This document shows, piece by piece, positions 27,961 through 37,745 of a DNA stretch of 64,000 bases. The position numbers and the translations under genes are program-made. The DNA comes from Ostreococcus lucimarinus CCE9901 (lineage: Eukaryota; Chlorophyta; Mamiellophyceae; Mamiellales; Bathycoccaceae): the NCBI RefSeq assembly GCF_000092065.1, contig NC_009362.1, positions 626,501 to 690,500 of the forward strand. Reading direction: 5' to 3'. The notes under the pieces are model-generated. The model saw nothing but the letters and a program-made list of their open reading frames with translations. It did no database searches and had not been told where the DNA came from. Positions within the stretch are counted from its first letter, which is position 1, and the number at the start of each line of letters is the position of its first letter.

Positions 27961-30900
27961 TCACACGACGAGATTTGCACGCTCGGCGCGCCCCTCTGGC
28001 GTGCGGCGCTCGCGACGCTCACGAGCGAAGTCGAGAATCGAGCGCGATTTAAACACCGCTAAGACGATGACGCACACGAAAGCGAATGGAGCCGCGAACG
28101 CGACGAACGAACCAAATGGACGCTCAAAATCGCGCACATCGCCGAGGGAAGCGTGTTTACCTTGTACGTCGTCGACGGCGTCACCACGCGCTTTTTCGTG
28201 GTGCTCATCTTTGACTCCGACATCTTTCACGCCGAGCTCTTTCACGCCGAGCGCGACGGTAGCCGCCGCTGCTCTTCGCACGAGCTCGTGAGCGGTGATT
28301 ACGTTTTTCTCTGCGGCGCCGAGTCCTGCATCATTCGCTTCAATCAGCCTATCTCGCAGATGCCCTTTACTTAAACCAATAGGAGCAACGATCTGGTCTT
28401 CTGGCACCGAACCAAGAATCGCAGAGCACTGTCCTGCACACGTTCCGAAGACGAAATTTTGCGACGCGAGATTCGGGGTGTGGTACTGCACTCGATTTCT
28501 CCACTTTCCCGCCTGCACGTCCGTACAGTCGGACGTGAACGCCGGAGACGCAGTCTCTCCGTAGTAGGCTTGCCACATTTCGTGACCGAAAATGTGTCCC
28601 GAATCGTAGACGTGATTGCCTTCGGCGTCCGCCAGCGCGAACCCGTAAGCGACGGAACCAGACCAACCACTTAGTGTGGCGCCGTAAGTGCATGTATGAT
28701 AGTAATCATTTCCATCGCGCCCGGTTATCGGAGTCATGGCGATACCTCTGCTGTACGGCCACCTCATGCGGTTACCAAGAGGTGGTCTCTGTGATACGAG
28801 CTTGACTTGCGTCAAATCATCGACTGCCAGCGGGACGTGAAGATAACGCTCGTCTACGCCTTCCTCGGCTTCTCGCGTAGACGTGTTGTTCAGTGTGTAC
28901 TCTATTACGCTTTGTGGAATGCACTCCGTACTGACGTAGTAGCACGGCGGAGGAACGACCATGCATGGATCAGCAGCCGGACAACTCGGATGTTTGTGAT
29001 CTGAAGCTGAGAGCGCCTCAAGAATGCCTTCCAACTCGCTCGTATCGTTGTCTTGAGGGCAAACCAAGTCATCGGAATCGCAGTTCCAGAGCGCGCCGAC
29101 AGGACCTTGAACGTCGAGTTGCGTTCGAGACCCGGCGCACGTAGCCTTGCAGTTTCTGCCGTATCTGAAATGCCATTGAGCTCCATAGGTGCTGAGACTA
29201 TTGCGATGATACTTCGACAGATACGCCGGCATCGTAATGTCGTCAGCCACATCATCAACAATACTCGCCAATGGAACTGGGAGAATGGGAATGTGTGTGT
29301 GATTGTTACGGTGCCCATACACCGGAACGACGTATGGGTTAGCGACAAACACGACGAAAGGTTCCATTTCGAACGATTCGTGCTCGTCGTATTCCGGAAC
29401 ACTCGCGAGCGGCACGAATGGCGCAAAGTGGGGCGGTGGTGGCGGGCTCGGAGGCGGGCTCGGAGGCGGGCTCGGAGGCGGGCTCGGAGGCGGGCTCGGA
29501 GGCGGGCTCGGAGGCGGGCTCGGAGGCGGGCTCGGAGGCGGGCTCGGAGGCGGGCTCGGAGGCGGGCTCGGAGGCGGGCTCGGAGGCGGGCTCGGCGGGC
29601 TCGGAGGAGGGCTCGGAGGAGGGCTCGGAGGAGGGCTCGGAGGAGGGCTCGGAGGAGGGCTCGGAGGAGGGCTCGGAGGCGGGCTCGGAGGCGGGCTCGG
29701 AGGCGGGCTCGGAGGCGGACTCGGTGTTGGCGTCGGCGTCGGCGTCGGCGTCGGTGCGGCAGCCAGGGCGGCGGCGGCATTAGGTGCCAGCACTGCGTTG
29801 TGATATTCGAGATACCTCTCTTCTGCTTCCAAGTTAAAAGTCGCCAAGTCGTCTTGCGCGAGCTGCGCATCCAAATCAGTCAAGAATGAATAACTATTCG
29901 TCGTTTTCCAGGCCTCGATTGTGTCTACAACGTGTTGTTGGTACACTTCATCGGCAGATATATTGACATTTTGGTTGAACGACCAAACATCTGCAGCCGC
30001 AGCTTCTGAATCTAGTGAAAGATCACAGAGGTACGTGTTTATTGTGCACTGCGAAGACTGCCATTCGTCCACCTTCGTCGTAATGTAGCGTTCTTTCACT
30101 GCAGCGTTCGTACTGGTCACGTCGTCGTTGGATTGCAATCTTGCTTCTGGAGTGGTCACGCTGTACGAGTGCGTAGACGCCCACGTCGAAACACGAGAAC
30201 TCTCCGTATTCCAGTAATGGGCGTCGTAGGCCGACTCGAGCGCTGCGTTGTATCCCTCCAGATCGTTGACCACGTCACGGATCGGCCAACCCGATGGCGC
30301 ATACCCAGTCGCGGCGTTTGAAAGCAAGAAATCGTCCAAGGCGGCTTGTTCGTCGATTTGGAGCTCGAGGTGCTTGTCACCGGAAAGTTGTTCAAATCGA
30401 TCCATCCATTTCTTCGTCGAAGCGCTGATCGACAAACCTTTGCGGTAAAACTTGCCTAATTTCGACACATCCCCCGCGCGATAGTAAAGACGGAAAAACT
30501 CGAATAGATAGTCTTTAGTATCACTGGCGATATCGGCATCGCTGATCGCATGTCTCGTCAGCCAAGCTTGCAAATCCCGTTGCACGCGCGCGTTTATCAT
30601 CAAAAACGCCGCGTAACGCATGTCCATCACGAACGTAGTCGTATCGCTCGGATCACCGTATCCGGAAGCCGGTCTCAGCACTGATTCAGTCATCCAAGGA
30701 CACGTGTAAGTGAGTCGAAGACTACCGAAGTAATCTGGGCTGTACGTTTTCCACACCTCGTTCCGATTGCCGTCGTCATCCGCGCCCGTGATGACGCACG
30801 CGTCATAATCGGCGTCTCCAGCGTAATGCTCGCTCACATACGCCGTGAGCGCACTCTGAAACTTGGGCAAGTTAAAAGGTTGCATTATTTGCGTGTCGTA

Positions 30901-31290
30901 GTTCGCGTATCGCGGGTTTTCGCGCATCATGATCCCGGGACATCTATCGAAGCGGTCCGTCACGCCGCGATGGCTGTACCTCATGCATCCCGGGTGCGGC
31001 ACTCTGGGGTCATCCACGTGCGTGTACGCCCCGAGCGTCCCCACCGCGGCGATCGACACCGTCACGCACGCGAGCGCGACGGCGAGCGCGCGCCCGATCG
31101 TCACCACCGCGCGCACATTTCGTCGAGTGTGCGGTCGGGTGTTCCGCGTCGTCGTCATCGTTCTCGGCCGTGGACGCACATTCGATAGGGTGTTACGCGT
31201 CGTCGTCATCGTTCTCGCCTTTCCCGTCTCGCCGGCGACGATCACGCCGGTGCGCGGGAGAGAAGCATCGCGACGCTGTTTCGATGGCAT
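27961..31290 (-). CDS. Large membrane protein with (SPPP)n hydroxyproline-type linker
   Basis: 1109 residues. Basic N-terminus, then a signal-anchor helix ([21 protein letters not shown], about 76-96), an ectodomain of ~430 residues, a TP-repeat and ~22 SPPP units (about 520-620), a second Cys-containing ectodomain of ~380 residues, and a C-terminal hydrophobic helix ([19 protein letters not shown]) with a basic tail. SPPP arrays are hydroxyproline-rich glycoprotein linkers in green-algal wall proteins such as pherophorins, where they form rigid rods separating two globular parts. The two globular parts are not recognised. With membrane segments at both ends it would form a loop outside the cell or in a vesicle. 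The first 45 residues contain an imperfect 17-residue duplication. Confidence 0.85.
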   Translation of the reverse strand: MPSKQRRDASLPRTGVIVAGETGKARTMTTTRNTLSNVRPRPRTMTTTRNTRPHTRRNVRAVVTIGRALAVALACVTVSIAAVGTLGAYTHVDDPRVPHPGCMRYSHRGVTDRFDRCPGIMMRENPRYANYDTQIMQPFNLPKFQSALTAYVSEHYAGDADYDACVITGADDDGNRNEVWKTYSPDYFGSLRLTYTCPWMTESVLRPASGYGDPSDTTTFVMDMRYAAFLMINARVQRDLQAWLTRHAISDADIASDTKDYLFEFFRLYYRAGDVSKLGKFYRKGLSISASTKKWMDRFEQLSGDKHLELQIDEQAALDDFLLSNAATGYAPSGWPIRDVVNDLEGYNAALESAYDAHYWNTESSRVSTWASTHSYSVTTPEARLQSNDDVTSTNAAVKERYITTKVDEWQSSQCTINTYLCDLSLDSEAAAADVWSFNQNVNISADEVYQQHVVDTIEAWKTTNSYSFLTDLDAQLAQDDLATFNLEAEERYLEYHNAVLAPNAAAALAAAPTPTPTPTPTPSPPPSPPPSPPPSPPPSPPPSPPPSPPPSPPPSPPPSPPPSPPSPPPSPPPSPPPSPPPSPPPSPPPSPPPSPPPSPPPSPPPSPPPSPPPSPPPPPHFAPFVPLASVPEYDEHESFEMEPFVVFVANPYVVPVYGHRNNHTHIPILPVPLASIVDDVADDITMPAYLSKYHRNSLSTYGAQWHFRYGRNCKATCAGSRTQLDVQGPVGALWNCDSDDLVCPQDNDTSELEGILEALSASDHKHPSCPAADPCMVVPPPCYYVSTECIPQSVIEYTLNNTSTREAEEGVDERYLHVPLAVDDLTQVKLVSQRPPLGNRMRWPYSRGIAMTPITGRDGNDYYHTCTYGATLSGWSGSVAYGFALADAEGNHVYDSGHIFGHEMWQAYYGETASPAFTSDCTDVQAGKWRNRVQYHTPNLASQNFVFGTCAGQCSAILGSVPEDQIVAPIGLSKGHLRDRLIEANDAGLGAAEKNVITAHELVRRAAAATVALGVKELGVKDVGVKDEHHEKARGDAVDDVQGKHASLGDVRDFERPFGSFVAFAAPFAFVCVIVLAVFKSRSILDFARERRERRTPEGRAERANLVV
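29441..29757. repeat. 12-bp SPPP-encoding array and adjacent 6-bp TP array
   Basis: On the plus strand GGCGGGCTCGGA repeats about 22 times from 29441 to ~29720, interrupted once by a shortened unit near 29592. Within it a block of about six units (29605-29670) uses GGAGGG in place of GGCGGG, i.e. a local homogenised sub-array with a different synonymous codon. It passes into GGCGTC hexamers (29723-29757) encoding Thr-Pro. Strongly purine-rich on one strand. Confidence 0.9.
31125..31220. repeat. 51-bp imperfect duplication at the 5' end of the SPPP gene
   Basis: GGGTGTTCCGCGTCGTCGTC at 31137 recurs as GGGTGTTACGCGTCGTCGTC at 31188, 51 nt (17 codons) apart, followed by the same CATCGTTCTCG. 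In protein this makes two copies of TMTTTRNT. It preserves the frame. Confidence 0.75.
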
Positions 31291-31547
31291 CCTTCGCGTC
31301 GACGCGCGCGGTGATGTCGGCGTGCGCAGAGGCGCGACGCGAAGTGTCCATCGCTGGTCGGATCTTGTTAAATATGTAACATCGTTTGGGTCCGCTTTAG
31401 TAGTGTTTGGATCCGTTATAGTGCTATCTTGGGTCCGCCCTCAGTATTTTTTCCGTCCAGAGCTAAGTAAGCCCTGGACCGCGTCTCTTGAAATTTCGTC
31501 TAAGAAACTTTCGATGTGACTACAAATGTGTGACTGTGTGTGTACGA
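31291..31547. promoter_or_regulatory. SPPP gene upstream region with phased TTGGRTCCG repeats
   Basis: Between the 5' end of the SPPP gene and the 3' end of the proteasome gene. GG(G/A)TCCG occurs at 31388, 31409 and 31431, 21-22 bp apart (two helical turns), the first two inside a longer similar unit (TTTGGRTCCGYTWTAGT). The block is AT-richer than its surroundings (TTAAATATGTAAC nearby). Candidate transcription-factor sites for the SPPP gene. Confidence 0.45.
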
Positions 31548-32473
31548 CTAATCCAATCTCAGCGGCATCTCTTCCTTGCGCACGCCGTCGGCGTTCATGA
31601 TCCACAGCTCCACGCGGTCGCCCGTGTAAATGTCGCGCTCCGCCGCCGTCGCGAAGCAATCCTTGATCAGCTCGATCGCCGCCGCCTCGCTCAACGGCGT
31701 CGCGCTCGACACCGCGGGCAGCACCAAAGGCGAAACCGTCTTGAGCTGATTATCCAACACCGGCATGATCAACGCCTGTCCCGAACCTTGACAGGAATAA
31801 TTCGTCCGTTCGTACGAGCCCACGGCGTCGTACGTAAACACCGCCCCTTTCCCTTCCGCGTCCAACCCCGCGACGATGTTAAACGCGTAATACGGAAAAA
31901 ACCTTCGGTAGTACAGCGTATTACTCAGCATTTGAGCGAACGACACGCATCCGATAGGCTTCTTATTTTGAAACTCGTACTGCTTGCATCGCGCCTTGAG
32001 CGTCTTCTTCAGCGTCTGCGCGTCCGCCATGAACCCCGCGCTCGCCATGAGCGTCTTCGGGCTCATCTGATCCACCTTTTCGTAATTTCTCGTCAAGATG
32101 CTGTATCCCGTGCTCATCCGCGTGTCGCTCGCGCATATCACATAATTTTCGCCCGCCACCGCGAGCACCGTCCCGCCGTTGTTGTCCTATCGAGCGCGTC
32201 GTCGAGCGCGTCGTCAGTCATCGCGATCCTTCCTTCGTCGCCGTCGATGCGATCGGACGATCGCATCGACGTCATCGCGTCTTCGTTCATTCATCGCCTC
32301 GCGCGCGCGCGTCCCGTCGCGACGTAAACCGCATCGACGCGTCATCAACCGCGATTGCGTCCGCGCGCGTCGTCGCGTCTCACGCCTCGCGCGCGCGCGC
32401 GCGCGCGTCGCTCGCGTCGCGCACGCACGTATGGCGACCAATTCGCGTGTTGTCTCGCGCCTTCGGGCGCCAT
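31548..32473 (-). CDS. 20S proteasome subunit beta-6 (PSMB1/PBF1), spliced
   Basis: Proposed join, minus strand: exon 1 32473-32429 and exon 2 32186-31548, 227 residues. Exon 1 encodes a 15-residue start ending QHANWSPY, which splices to DNNGGTVLAVAG, the exact plant PBF1 N-terminal sequence. Family marks follow: CASDTRMSTGYSIL, SAGFMADAQ, YYRRFFPYYAFN, AVGSYERTNYSCQGSGQAL. Beta-6 is a non-catalytic subunit of the beta ring; the Thr active site is not expected. Length agrees with plant beta-6 (about 223). Divergent from V-ATPase a, 120 nt between starts. Confidence 0.93.
32187..32428 (-). other. Intron of proteasome beta-6 gene
   Basis: 242 nt, minus strand. Donor GTGCGTGC (from 32428), CTGAC at 32217-32213, acceptor AG at 32188-32187, phase 0. 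The first exon is only 45 nt of coding sequence. The junction WSPY|DNNGG is conserved in plants. Confidence 0.9.
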
Positions 32474-32593
32474 CGCGCTCGGATCGGCCGCGCGCGCGCG
32501 CGAAAGTGACGCGGGATCGACGCTCGGAGGGACTTTCAGCCGTTGACCTCAATTCGCGTCGCGCGATTCGCTCGCCCGTCGCGCGCGCGCGCG

Positions 32594-35293
32594 ATGGAGC
32601 TGTTTCGGAGCGAGCGAATGTCGCTCGCGCGCGTCATCGTGCCCGAGGAAGCCGCGCGGGACACGATCGAACGCGTGGGCGAGCTCGGGGTGATGCAGTT
32701 TCAAGATCTGAACTCGGACACGCCGGCGTTTAAGCGCGCGTACTCGACGCAGATACGACGCGCGGACGAACTGCTGCGACGGTTGCGGTACTTTCGAGAC
32801 GAAGCGCGACGAGCGACGATCGCGGTGGCGCGATCGAGACGGAGAAACGCGACGGGACGCGGGAGCGGGGCGACGACGACGACGACGGACGAACTGGACC
32901 ACGTCACGGAGGAGCTCGAACGCGATCTCGCGCAAGCGCTGAAGAATTACGAGAGGCTGATGAGGACGCACAGCGAGTTGATGGAGCTGCAGTTGGTGCT
33001 GGAGAAGGCGGGGGGGATATTTGAGGAGAGTCGAGCGGACGGAGGAGGGCGCGGCGGCGGCGACGTGGATTTTCGCGGGACGCGGTCGTACGACGACGTC
33101 GAGGGGGGGGGCGAAAGCTTGCTGCCTGTCGCGAGTGTCGGCATGGGCGCGGCGACGGAGCGGCGCGGTGAGATGGGATCGAGGTCGGGGTCGTATTTAG
33201 AGATGGCGGAATTGGACGCCGCGGGCTCGAGCGGGCGAAGCGGCGACGGCGCGTCCGCGTCGTCCAACAGCGCCGCGGGCGCGTCGGCGGTGCGACTCGG
33301 ATTCATCACTGGAGTTATCCTCACGAATAAGGTGATCTCGTTCGAGCGGATTTTGTTTCGCGCGACGCGAGGGAACATGTTTTTGAAGCAGTCGCAAATC
33401 CTGGGCACCGTCGTCGACCCCACGACGGGCGAAAAGTGCGAAAAGACCGTGTGCGTGGTGTTTTTCGCGGGTGAGCGAGCGAGAGAGAAAATCATCAAAA
33501 TCTGTGAGGCGTTCAACGTGAATCGGTATCCGTTCCCTGAGGATTACACACGTCAGCGACAAATGTACGCCGAGTGCACGGCGCGTCTCGTCGAGTTGCA
33601 GTCAACGCTCGACGCTTCCACGCAGCATCGCGACGATGTTTTGCGTAAAGTGGGCGACAGTCTGGAAGATTGGATTCAAATAGTTCTGCGCGAGAAGGCT
33701 ATTTATCACACGATGAGCATGTGCTCGGTCGACGTCACACGAAAGGTGCTCGTGGCTCAAGCTTGGATTCCTGACTACGCGCTGTCCTCCGTGCAGACCG
33801 CCTTGACGGATGCGAATCATTCCTCGCTCGCTTCCGTTGGGACGATTTTTCAGCAAATAGAAACCAAGGAATCCCCGCCGACGCACTTTCAGACGAACAA
33901 AGTCACCTCAGTCTTCCAAGGCATCGTCGACGCGTACGGCGTCGCGAGCTATCGCGAGGTGAATCCCACGGTGTTCACCATCGTGACTTTCCCATTCCTA
34001 TTCGCCGTCATGTTCGGTGATTTTGGCCATGGATTTCTCATGCTCTTCGCCGCGCTATATTTGGTGATGAACGAAAAGAAGCTCGCGGCGTCGGGACTGA
34101 ACGAAATCATCCAGATGGCGTTCGACGGTCGATACGCCATCCTACTCATGTCCATTTTTAGTATTTACACTGGTTTACTCTACAACGAATGTTTCTCTGT
34201 ACCAATGAATTGGTTCGGTGCGAGTAAGTATGTGTGCGATCCAAATGACCCGACGGCGTCTACGACGTGCGATTCGGCGTATAAGACCGGCCTGGTGAAT
34301 AACGGCGACGGCGCGTACGCCTTTGGCGTCGACCCCATCTGGCACGGTTCGCGTTCGGAATTGCCGTTTTTGAACTCGCTGAAGATGAAAATGTCTATTT
34401 TGATGGGTGTGACGCAGATGATGCTCGGAATCTTCATGTCATTCCTAAATCAGGTGTACACAAACGACAAGCTCTCGATGTATTGCGAGTTTTTCCCGCA
34501 AGTCATCTTCCTCGGCGCGCTCTTCGGATACCTGTCGTTGCTGATCCTCATCAAGTGGTGCACGCCTGGTTCGACTGCCGATTTGTATCACGTTATGATA
34601 TACATGTTCCTTTCCCCGGGCAACGTCGATTGCGCCGGCGAAGGCGAAAACGGCGGTCCCGGTTGCCCCGAAAACGTCTTGTTCCCAGGGCAAGCGGGCT
34701 TTCAAAATTTTTTGTTGTTTCTCGCCTTTGTGGCGGTGCCGGTGATGCTGTTTCCGAAACCGTACATTTTGAAGAAGCGACACGAAGCGTCCCGAGGCGG
34801 GGTTCGGCGAGGCGGCGTGCGATACGCGCGGCTTGATGCAGAAGATGACGACGACGAGGCGTTTTTGCAAGCGTCAGATGCGGAGAACAGCTCACCGTCG
34901 GCTGAAGAGGAAGAAGAATTTGATTTCGGCGAAATCATGGTGCATCAAGGGATCCATACCATTGAATTCGTTCTCGGCGCTGTGTCAAATACCGCGTCTT
35001 ATCTTCGTCTTTGGGCGCTGTCACTAGCGCATGCGCAACTCTCAGCCGTGTTTTGGGATCGCGTCTTCATGGGCGCCGTGGCGAGCGGAAACGTCGTCGC
35101 CATCGTGATGGGTTTCGCCGTGTGGGCGTTCGCCACGATTGGGGTGCTCATGCTCATGGAATCTCTGTCCGCGTTTTTACACGCGTTGCGCTTGCACTGG
35201 GTCGAGTTCAACAACAAGTTCTTCAAAGGAGCCGGCTATGCCTTCGTCCCGTTCACCTTCGTCGGTCTCAGCGACAAGTCCGACGACGCGTGA
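32594..35293 (+). CDS. V-type H+-ATPase subunit a
   Basis: About 899 residues. The N-terminus MELFRSERMSLARVIVPEEA and ELGVMQFQDLNSD is diagnostic. A ~400-residue cytoplasmic arm with coiled coil precedes the membrane half. That half holds the family motifs VASYREVNPTVFTIVTFPFLFAVMFGDFGHG and NTASYLRLWALSLAHAQL, the latter with the arginine essential for proton transfer between subunit a half-channels and the proteolipid ring. A low-complexity Gly/Ser/Arg insertion lies near 140-230, and an acidic loop (EDDDDE, SSPSAEEEEEF) precedes the last helices. The V-ATPase acidifies vacuole and endosomes. Start chosen at the conserved MELFRS; the frame is open slightly upstream. Confidence 0.93.
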   Translation: MELFRSERMSLARVIVPEEAARDTIERVGELGVMQFQDLNSDTPAFKRAYSTQIRRADELLRRLRYFRDEARRATIAVARSRRRNATGRGSGATTTTTDELDHVTEELERDLAQALKNYERLMRTHSELMELQLVLEKAGGIFEESRADGGGRGGGDVDFRGTRSYDDVEGGGESLLPVASVGMGAATERRGEMGSRSGSYLEMAELDAAGSSGRSGDGASASSNSAAGASAVRLGFITGVILTNKVISFERILFRATRGNMFLKQSQILGTVVDPTTGEKCEKTVCVVFFAGERAREKIIKICEAFNVNRYPFPEDYTRQRQMYAECTARLVELQSTLDASTQHRDDVLRKVGDSLEDWIQIVLREKAIYHTMSMCSVDVTRKVLVAQAWIPDYALSSVQTALTDANHSSLASVGTIFQQIETKESPPTHFQTNKVTSVFQGIVDAYGVASYREVNPTVFTIVTFPFLFAVMFGDFGHGFLMLFAALYLVMNEKKLAASGLNEIIQMAFDGRYAILLMSIFSIYTGLLYNECFSVPMNWFGASKYVCDPNDPTASTTCDSAYKTGLVNNGDGAYAFGVDPIWHGSRSELPFLNSLKMKMSILMGVTQMMLGIFMSFLNQVYTNDKLSMYCEFFPQVIFLGALFGYLSLLILIKWCTPGSTADLYHVMIYMFLSPGNVDCAGEGENGGPGCPENVLFPGQAGFQNFLLFLAFVAVPVMLFPKPYILKKRHEASRGGVRRGGVRYARLDAEDDDDEAFLQASDAENSSPSAEEEEEFDFGEIMVHQGIHTIEFVLGAVSNTASYLRLWALSLAHAQLSAVFWDRVFMGAVASGNVVAIVMGFAVWAFATIGVLMLMESLSAFLHALRLHWVEFNNKFFKGAGYAFVPFTFVGLSDKSDDA

Positions 35294-35384
35294 ACAGAAC
35301 GGCAAATTAGCATCATGATATGATACGAATTGATTGTGTAATGATAAACGTTACAACATTTAGCAAAATGATAGTGTATACAGT

Positions 35385-37745
35385 TCACGACGACGAGCGC
35401 GTTCGTCTGAGCCACGGTCTTGAGTCGCCCGTTTGCGTTTCGACGGTGTGCGTTCGGCGCGCGTCAAAAAGCGAGTCGCGATTTGTGAGGTCTATGAAGA
35501 CCTCCACAGCCTGAAGACCAATGAATGCAAGAGCGCCTCGTCTTGATGTTTCGCTTTGGTCGAGCGCTGATAATCCGACCGCGATGCCGACGACGGCGCA
35601 CAGGGAACTCCACGCGTGCTGTACACCGCGAATTTTTCGGCGGCGGCGATTGTCCGCGCAAAGCGCCGCGAGTAAGTTTTTGAAAGTATCCCAGTATAGA
35701 TATTGACACCTTGACACGCGTATTTGCCGCGCACCTTGTGATACGCGCGCGACGAAATGTGCCAGTCGCACGTGATCGTTTTCGCATTGGCGATTGAGAC
35801 GCGAGGCGAGGCGATTGAAATCAACGCTCCATGCGATGAAGACGGTAAAGGCGAAAGCCACCGCCGCGTCCGCCGCGCTCGTCATCGTGAAGCCCGCGGC
35901 AAGTGCGACGTAGATTACTCGCGCGAACGCGTGTGCGGTCCTCGAATACTGCAGCGAATGCGCGACAATGCGTTGCATCGCAATGGATGCCACAAACGTT
36001 CCGATGGCAGCGTATAAGAGCGCGTTGGAAGGATTCCACATTCGTCGCTTGCCGTCGAGCCATCTTTCAAAAGCGTGCAGTGATATAGCTGGAGTGATAC
36101 CGACGCATGCAAAGATACTGACGATCAACGAAACTGATTGAAAGTTCCAACCTTTCATGGACGCGGCAACGTTCTTCGTTGGGGCAGCGAGAAATTCTCG
36201 CGGCGACGGATGAATAACCCTTGACTTGTCAATCGGCGCAGTCTGTCGCCGCGACGACGACGACGACAGCGCTCGATGAATTGTGTGCGCGTCGCAACCC
36301 TCCAGCATAGAGCTCCATTTACCGATGAACACGACGCTGTTGCCTTCGGTGATGACGATACGATGGCACAAAGGAAGTACGGCGATATCAGTCGTGGTGA
36401 ACACGCAGGACCGACGCCGGTTTGTTAGGCGATTCATTGCTCGCAATCGCGCGCGTTCATCGTATATTTCATAGAATGGGTCTTGTGCCAGCATGATACG
36501 AGCGTGCGCGCACCTTGCACGCTCCAAACCGATTTCACACGCACCACCATCGCTCGTGCTACACGCGATGACGTCGTCCGCGGTTTCCTTTGGTCGCTTG
36601 CGAAGCGCACATTCCAGGTAGCGATCTGATGAGCATAACGCCGCTTCTAACGACTCTATCAGGCGCGATCGTTTCAGAGCATCTACGCGTGATGAAGCAG
36701 ATCCCAACACCAGCGCGTTGACACGCCTATCGACGGGTTCGGGCACGCGCCATTCCTTGCTCGGCGAAAGCAGTACGTCAACTTCGTCCGCATGTTCGAC
36801 GCCTCGAATAAGTCGATTAAATAAGTCGTATCGTCCATCGCCGACGATGGCGACGAGCTCTCCGCCGTTTTCAACGAGCGCCGATGTTGACACAGAGGGC
36901 CCTCTGTGAGAGCTCCGTTCGTTGTCGGTCACGAGAGCTACAAATTCGACGCGTCGTGCCGAGTCAATTTTCGCTCGCCGAGCGCTCACGAGCGCTCGAA
37001 CGCATGCTCGAGTCAAAATCAGCGCTGAAAATGCATCTGCTTCGTCGATGTATCGTACATACGCGGAATGTGCGAAGCAAGCGGTAATCAACACCGCGTA
37101 AGCGACCGCATCCACGTAGTTCTGTCTCGATCCAGAAACTGCCAAAGCAGCCTCGCTTTGCGCAAACAGTCGCCATTCATGCGCAATTCGTTCCGCGCAC
37201 AGTGAACGGTTTGATGCCAGCAATAAAGTATCATAAACTGCTCGCTCGTATTTCTCCGTCACGCGCAAACGCGTTAATCGCGAAACTGTGTCGACGACGC
37301 CGAGCGCGGCGAAAGATGGCAAAATCCAACCGAGCTCGCCGCGAGAGACCAATCGGCGAACGCCGAACGCACAAAACACCGTCGAGGTGAATATCAAGAT
37401 ATTGAGAAAACGACACGCAAAAATCAATCCATCGACGTGCGAGAATCTCGATGCGTTTTCGTGTTTCGTATCCCCAATGTGAAAGAGTTCCTCGCGGCTC
37501 CAACGCGCGAGAAGACCAAACCATCGCGACGTCGGTGCGGGCGCAAACGCGCTCGCGGCGTGACGCGCGCGTGAAAGCATGTGTCTTATGCGGGTTTTTG
37601 GAACTACACGCGAAATCGAAGTCGTAGAATGTTGCGAGTTGCGTTCTGCAGCTGCAGCTGCCTCGGGACGCGCGAAACGACAACGAATACAACATGTTAC
37701 AAGATAGATACTACAGCGGCCAGTCTGGAAGTGGTCCGGGTACAT
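35385..37745 (-). CDS. Degenerate ABCC-like transporter with inactive nucleotide-binding domain
   Basis: 786 residues, lineage-specific. Hydrophobic segments cluster at ~100-150 and 210-260, and again at ~535-645 and 710-755, around a soluble middle (~280-480). The middle follows the order of an ABCC NBD: GGELVAIVGDGRYDLF sits where Walker A should be but lacks the GK(S/T); then LIESLEAALCSSDRYLE, GGACEIGLERARCAHARIMLAQDPF (diverged signature and Walker B, without the LSGGQ and DD), and VVFIGKWSSML resembling the post-H-loop GxxxxxGxxxEL. There is no second NBD. Reading frame is intact over 2.3 kb, so it is not an obvious pseudogene. If the homology is right the protein cannot hydrolyse ATP and may be a channel, regulator or scaffold. 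Alternative: an unrelated membrane protein. Confidence 0.5.
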   Translation of the reverse strand: MYPDHFQTGRCSIYLVTCCIRCRFARPEAAAAAERNSQHSTTSISRVVPKTRIRHMLSRARHAASAFAPAPTSRWFGLLARWSREELFHIGDTKHENASRFSHVDGLIFACRFLNILIFTSTVFCAFGVRRLVSRGELGWILPSFAALGVVDTVSRLTRLRVTEKYERAVYDTLLLASNRSLCAERIAHEWRLFAQSEAALAVSGSRQNYVDAVAYAVLITACFAHSAYVRYIDEADAFSALILTRACVRALVSARRAKIDSARRVEFVALVTDNERSSHRGPSVSTSALVENGGELVAIVGDGRYDLFNRLIRGVEHADEVDVLLSPSKEWRVPEPVDRRVNALVLGSASSRVDALKRSRLIESLEAALCSSDRYLECALRKRPKETADDVIACSTSDGGACEIGLERARCAHARIMLAQDPFYEIYDERARLRAMNRLTNRRRSCVFTTTDIAVLPLCHRIVITEGNSVVFIGKWSSMLEGCDAHTIHRALSSSSSRRQTAPIDKSRVIHPSPREFLAAPTKNVAASMKGWNFQSVSLIVSIFACVGITPAISLHAFERWLDGKRRMWNPSNALLYAAIGTFVASIAMQRIVAHSLQYSRTAHAFARVIYVALAAGFTMTSAADAAVAFAFTVFIAWSVDFNRLASRLNRQCENDHVRLAHFVARVSQGARQIRVSRCQYLYWDTFKNLLAALCADNRRRRKIRGVQHAWSSLCAVVGIAVGLSALDQSETSRRGALAFIGLQAVEVFIDLTNRDSLFDARRTHTVETQTGDSRPWLRRTRSSS

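Noticed and set aside
29441-29757. CRISPR array
   Set aside because: Units are contiguous 12-mers in frame with the coding sequence, with no spacers.
29303-29803. Glycine-rich and Ser/Glu/Ala-repeat frames on the plus strand
   Set aside because: Direct antisense shadows of the SPPP repeat, no start or conservation.
31548-32168. Proteasome frame starting at GTG 32168
   Set aside because: GTG there is an internal valine codon; the spliced first exon gives the conserved plant N-terminus with a normal ATG.
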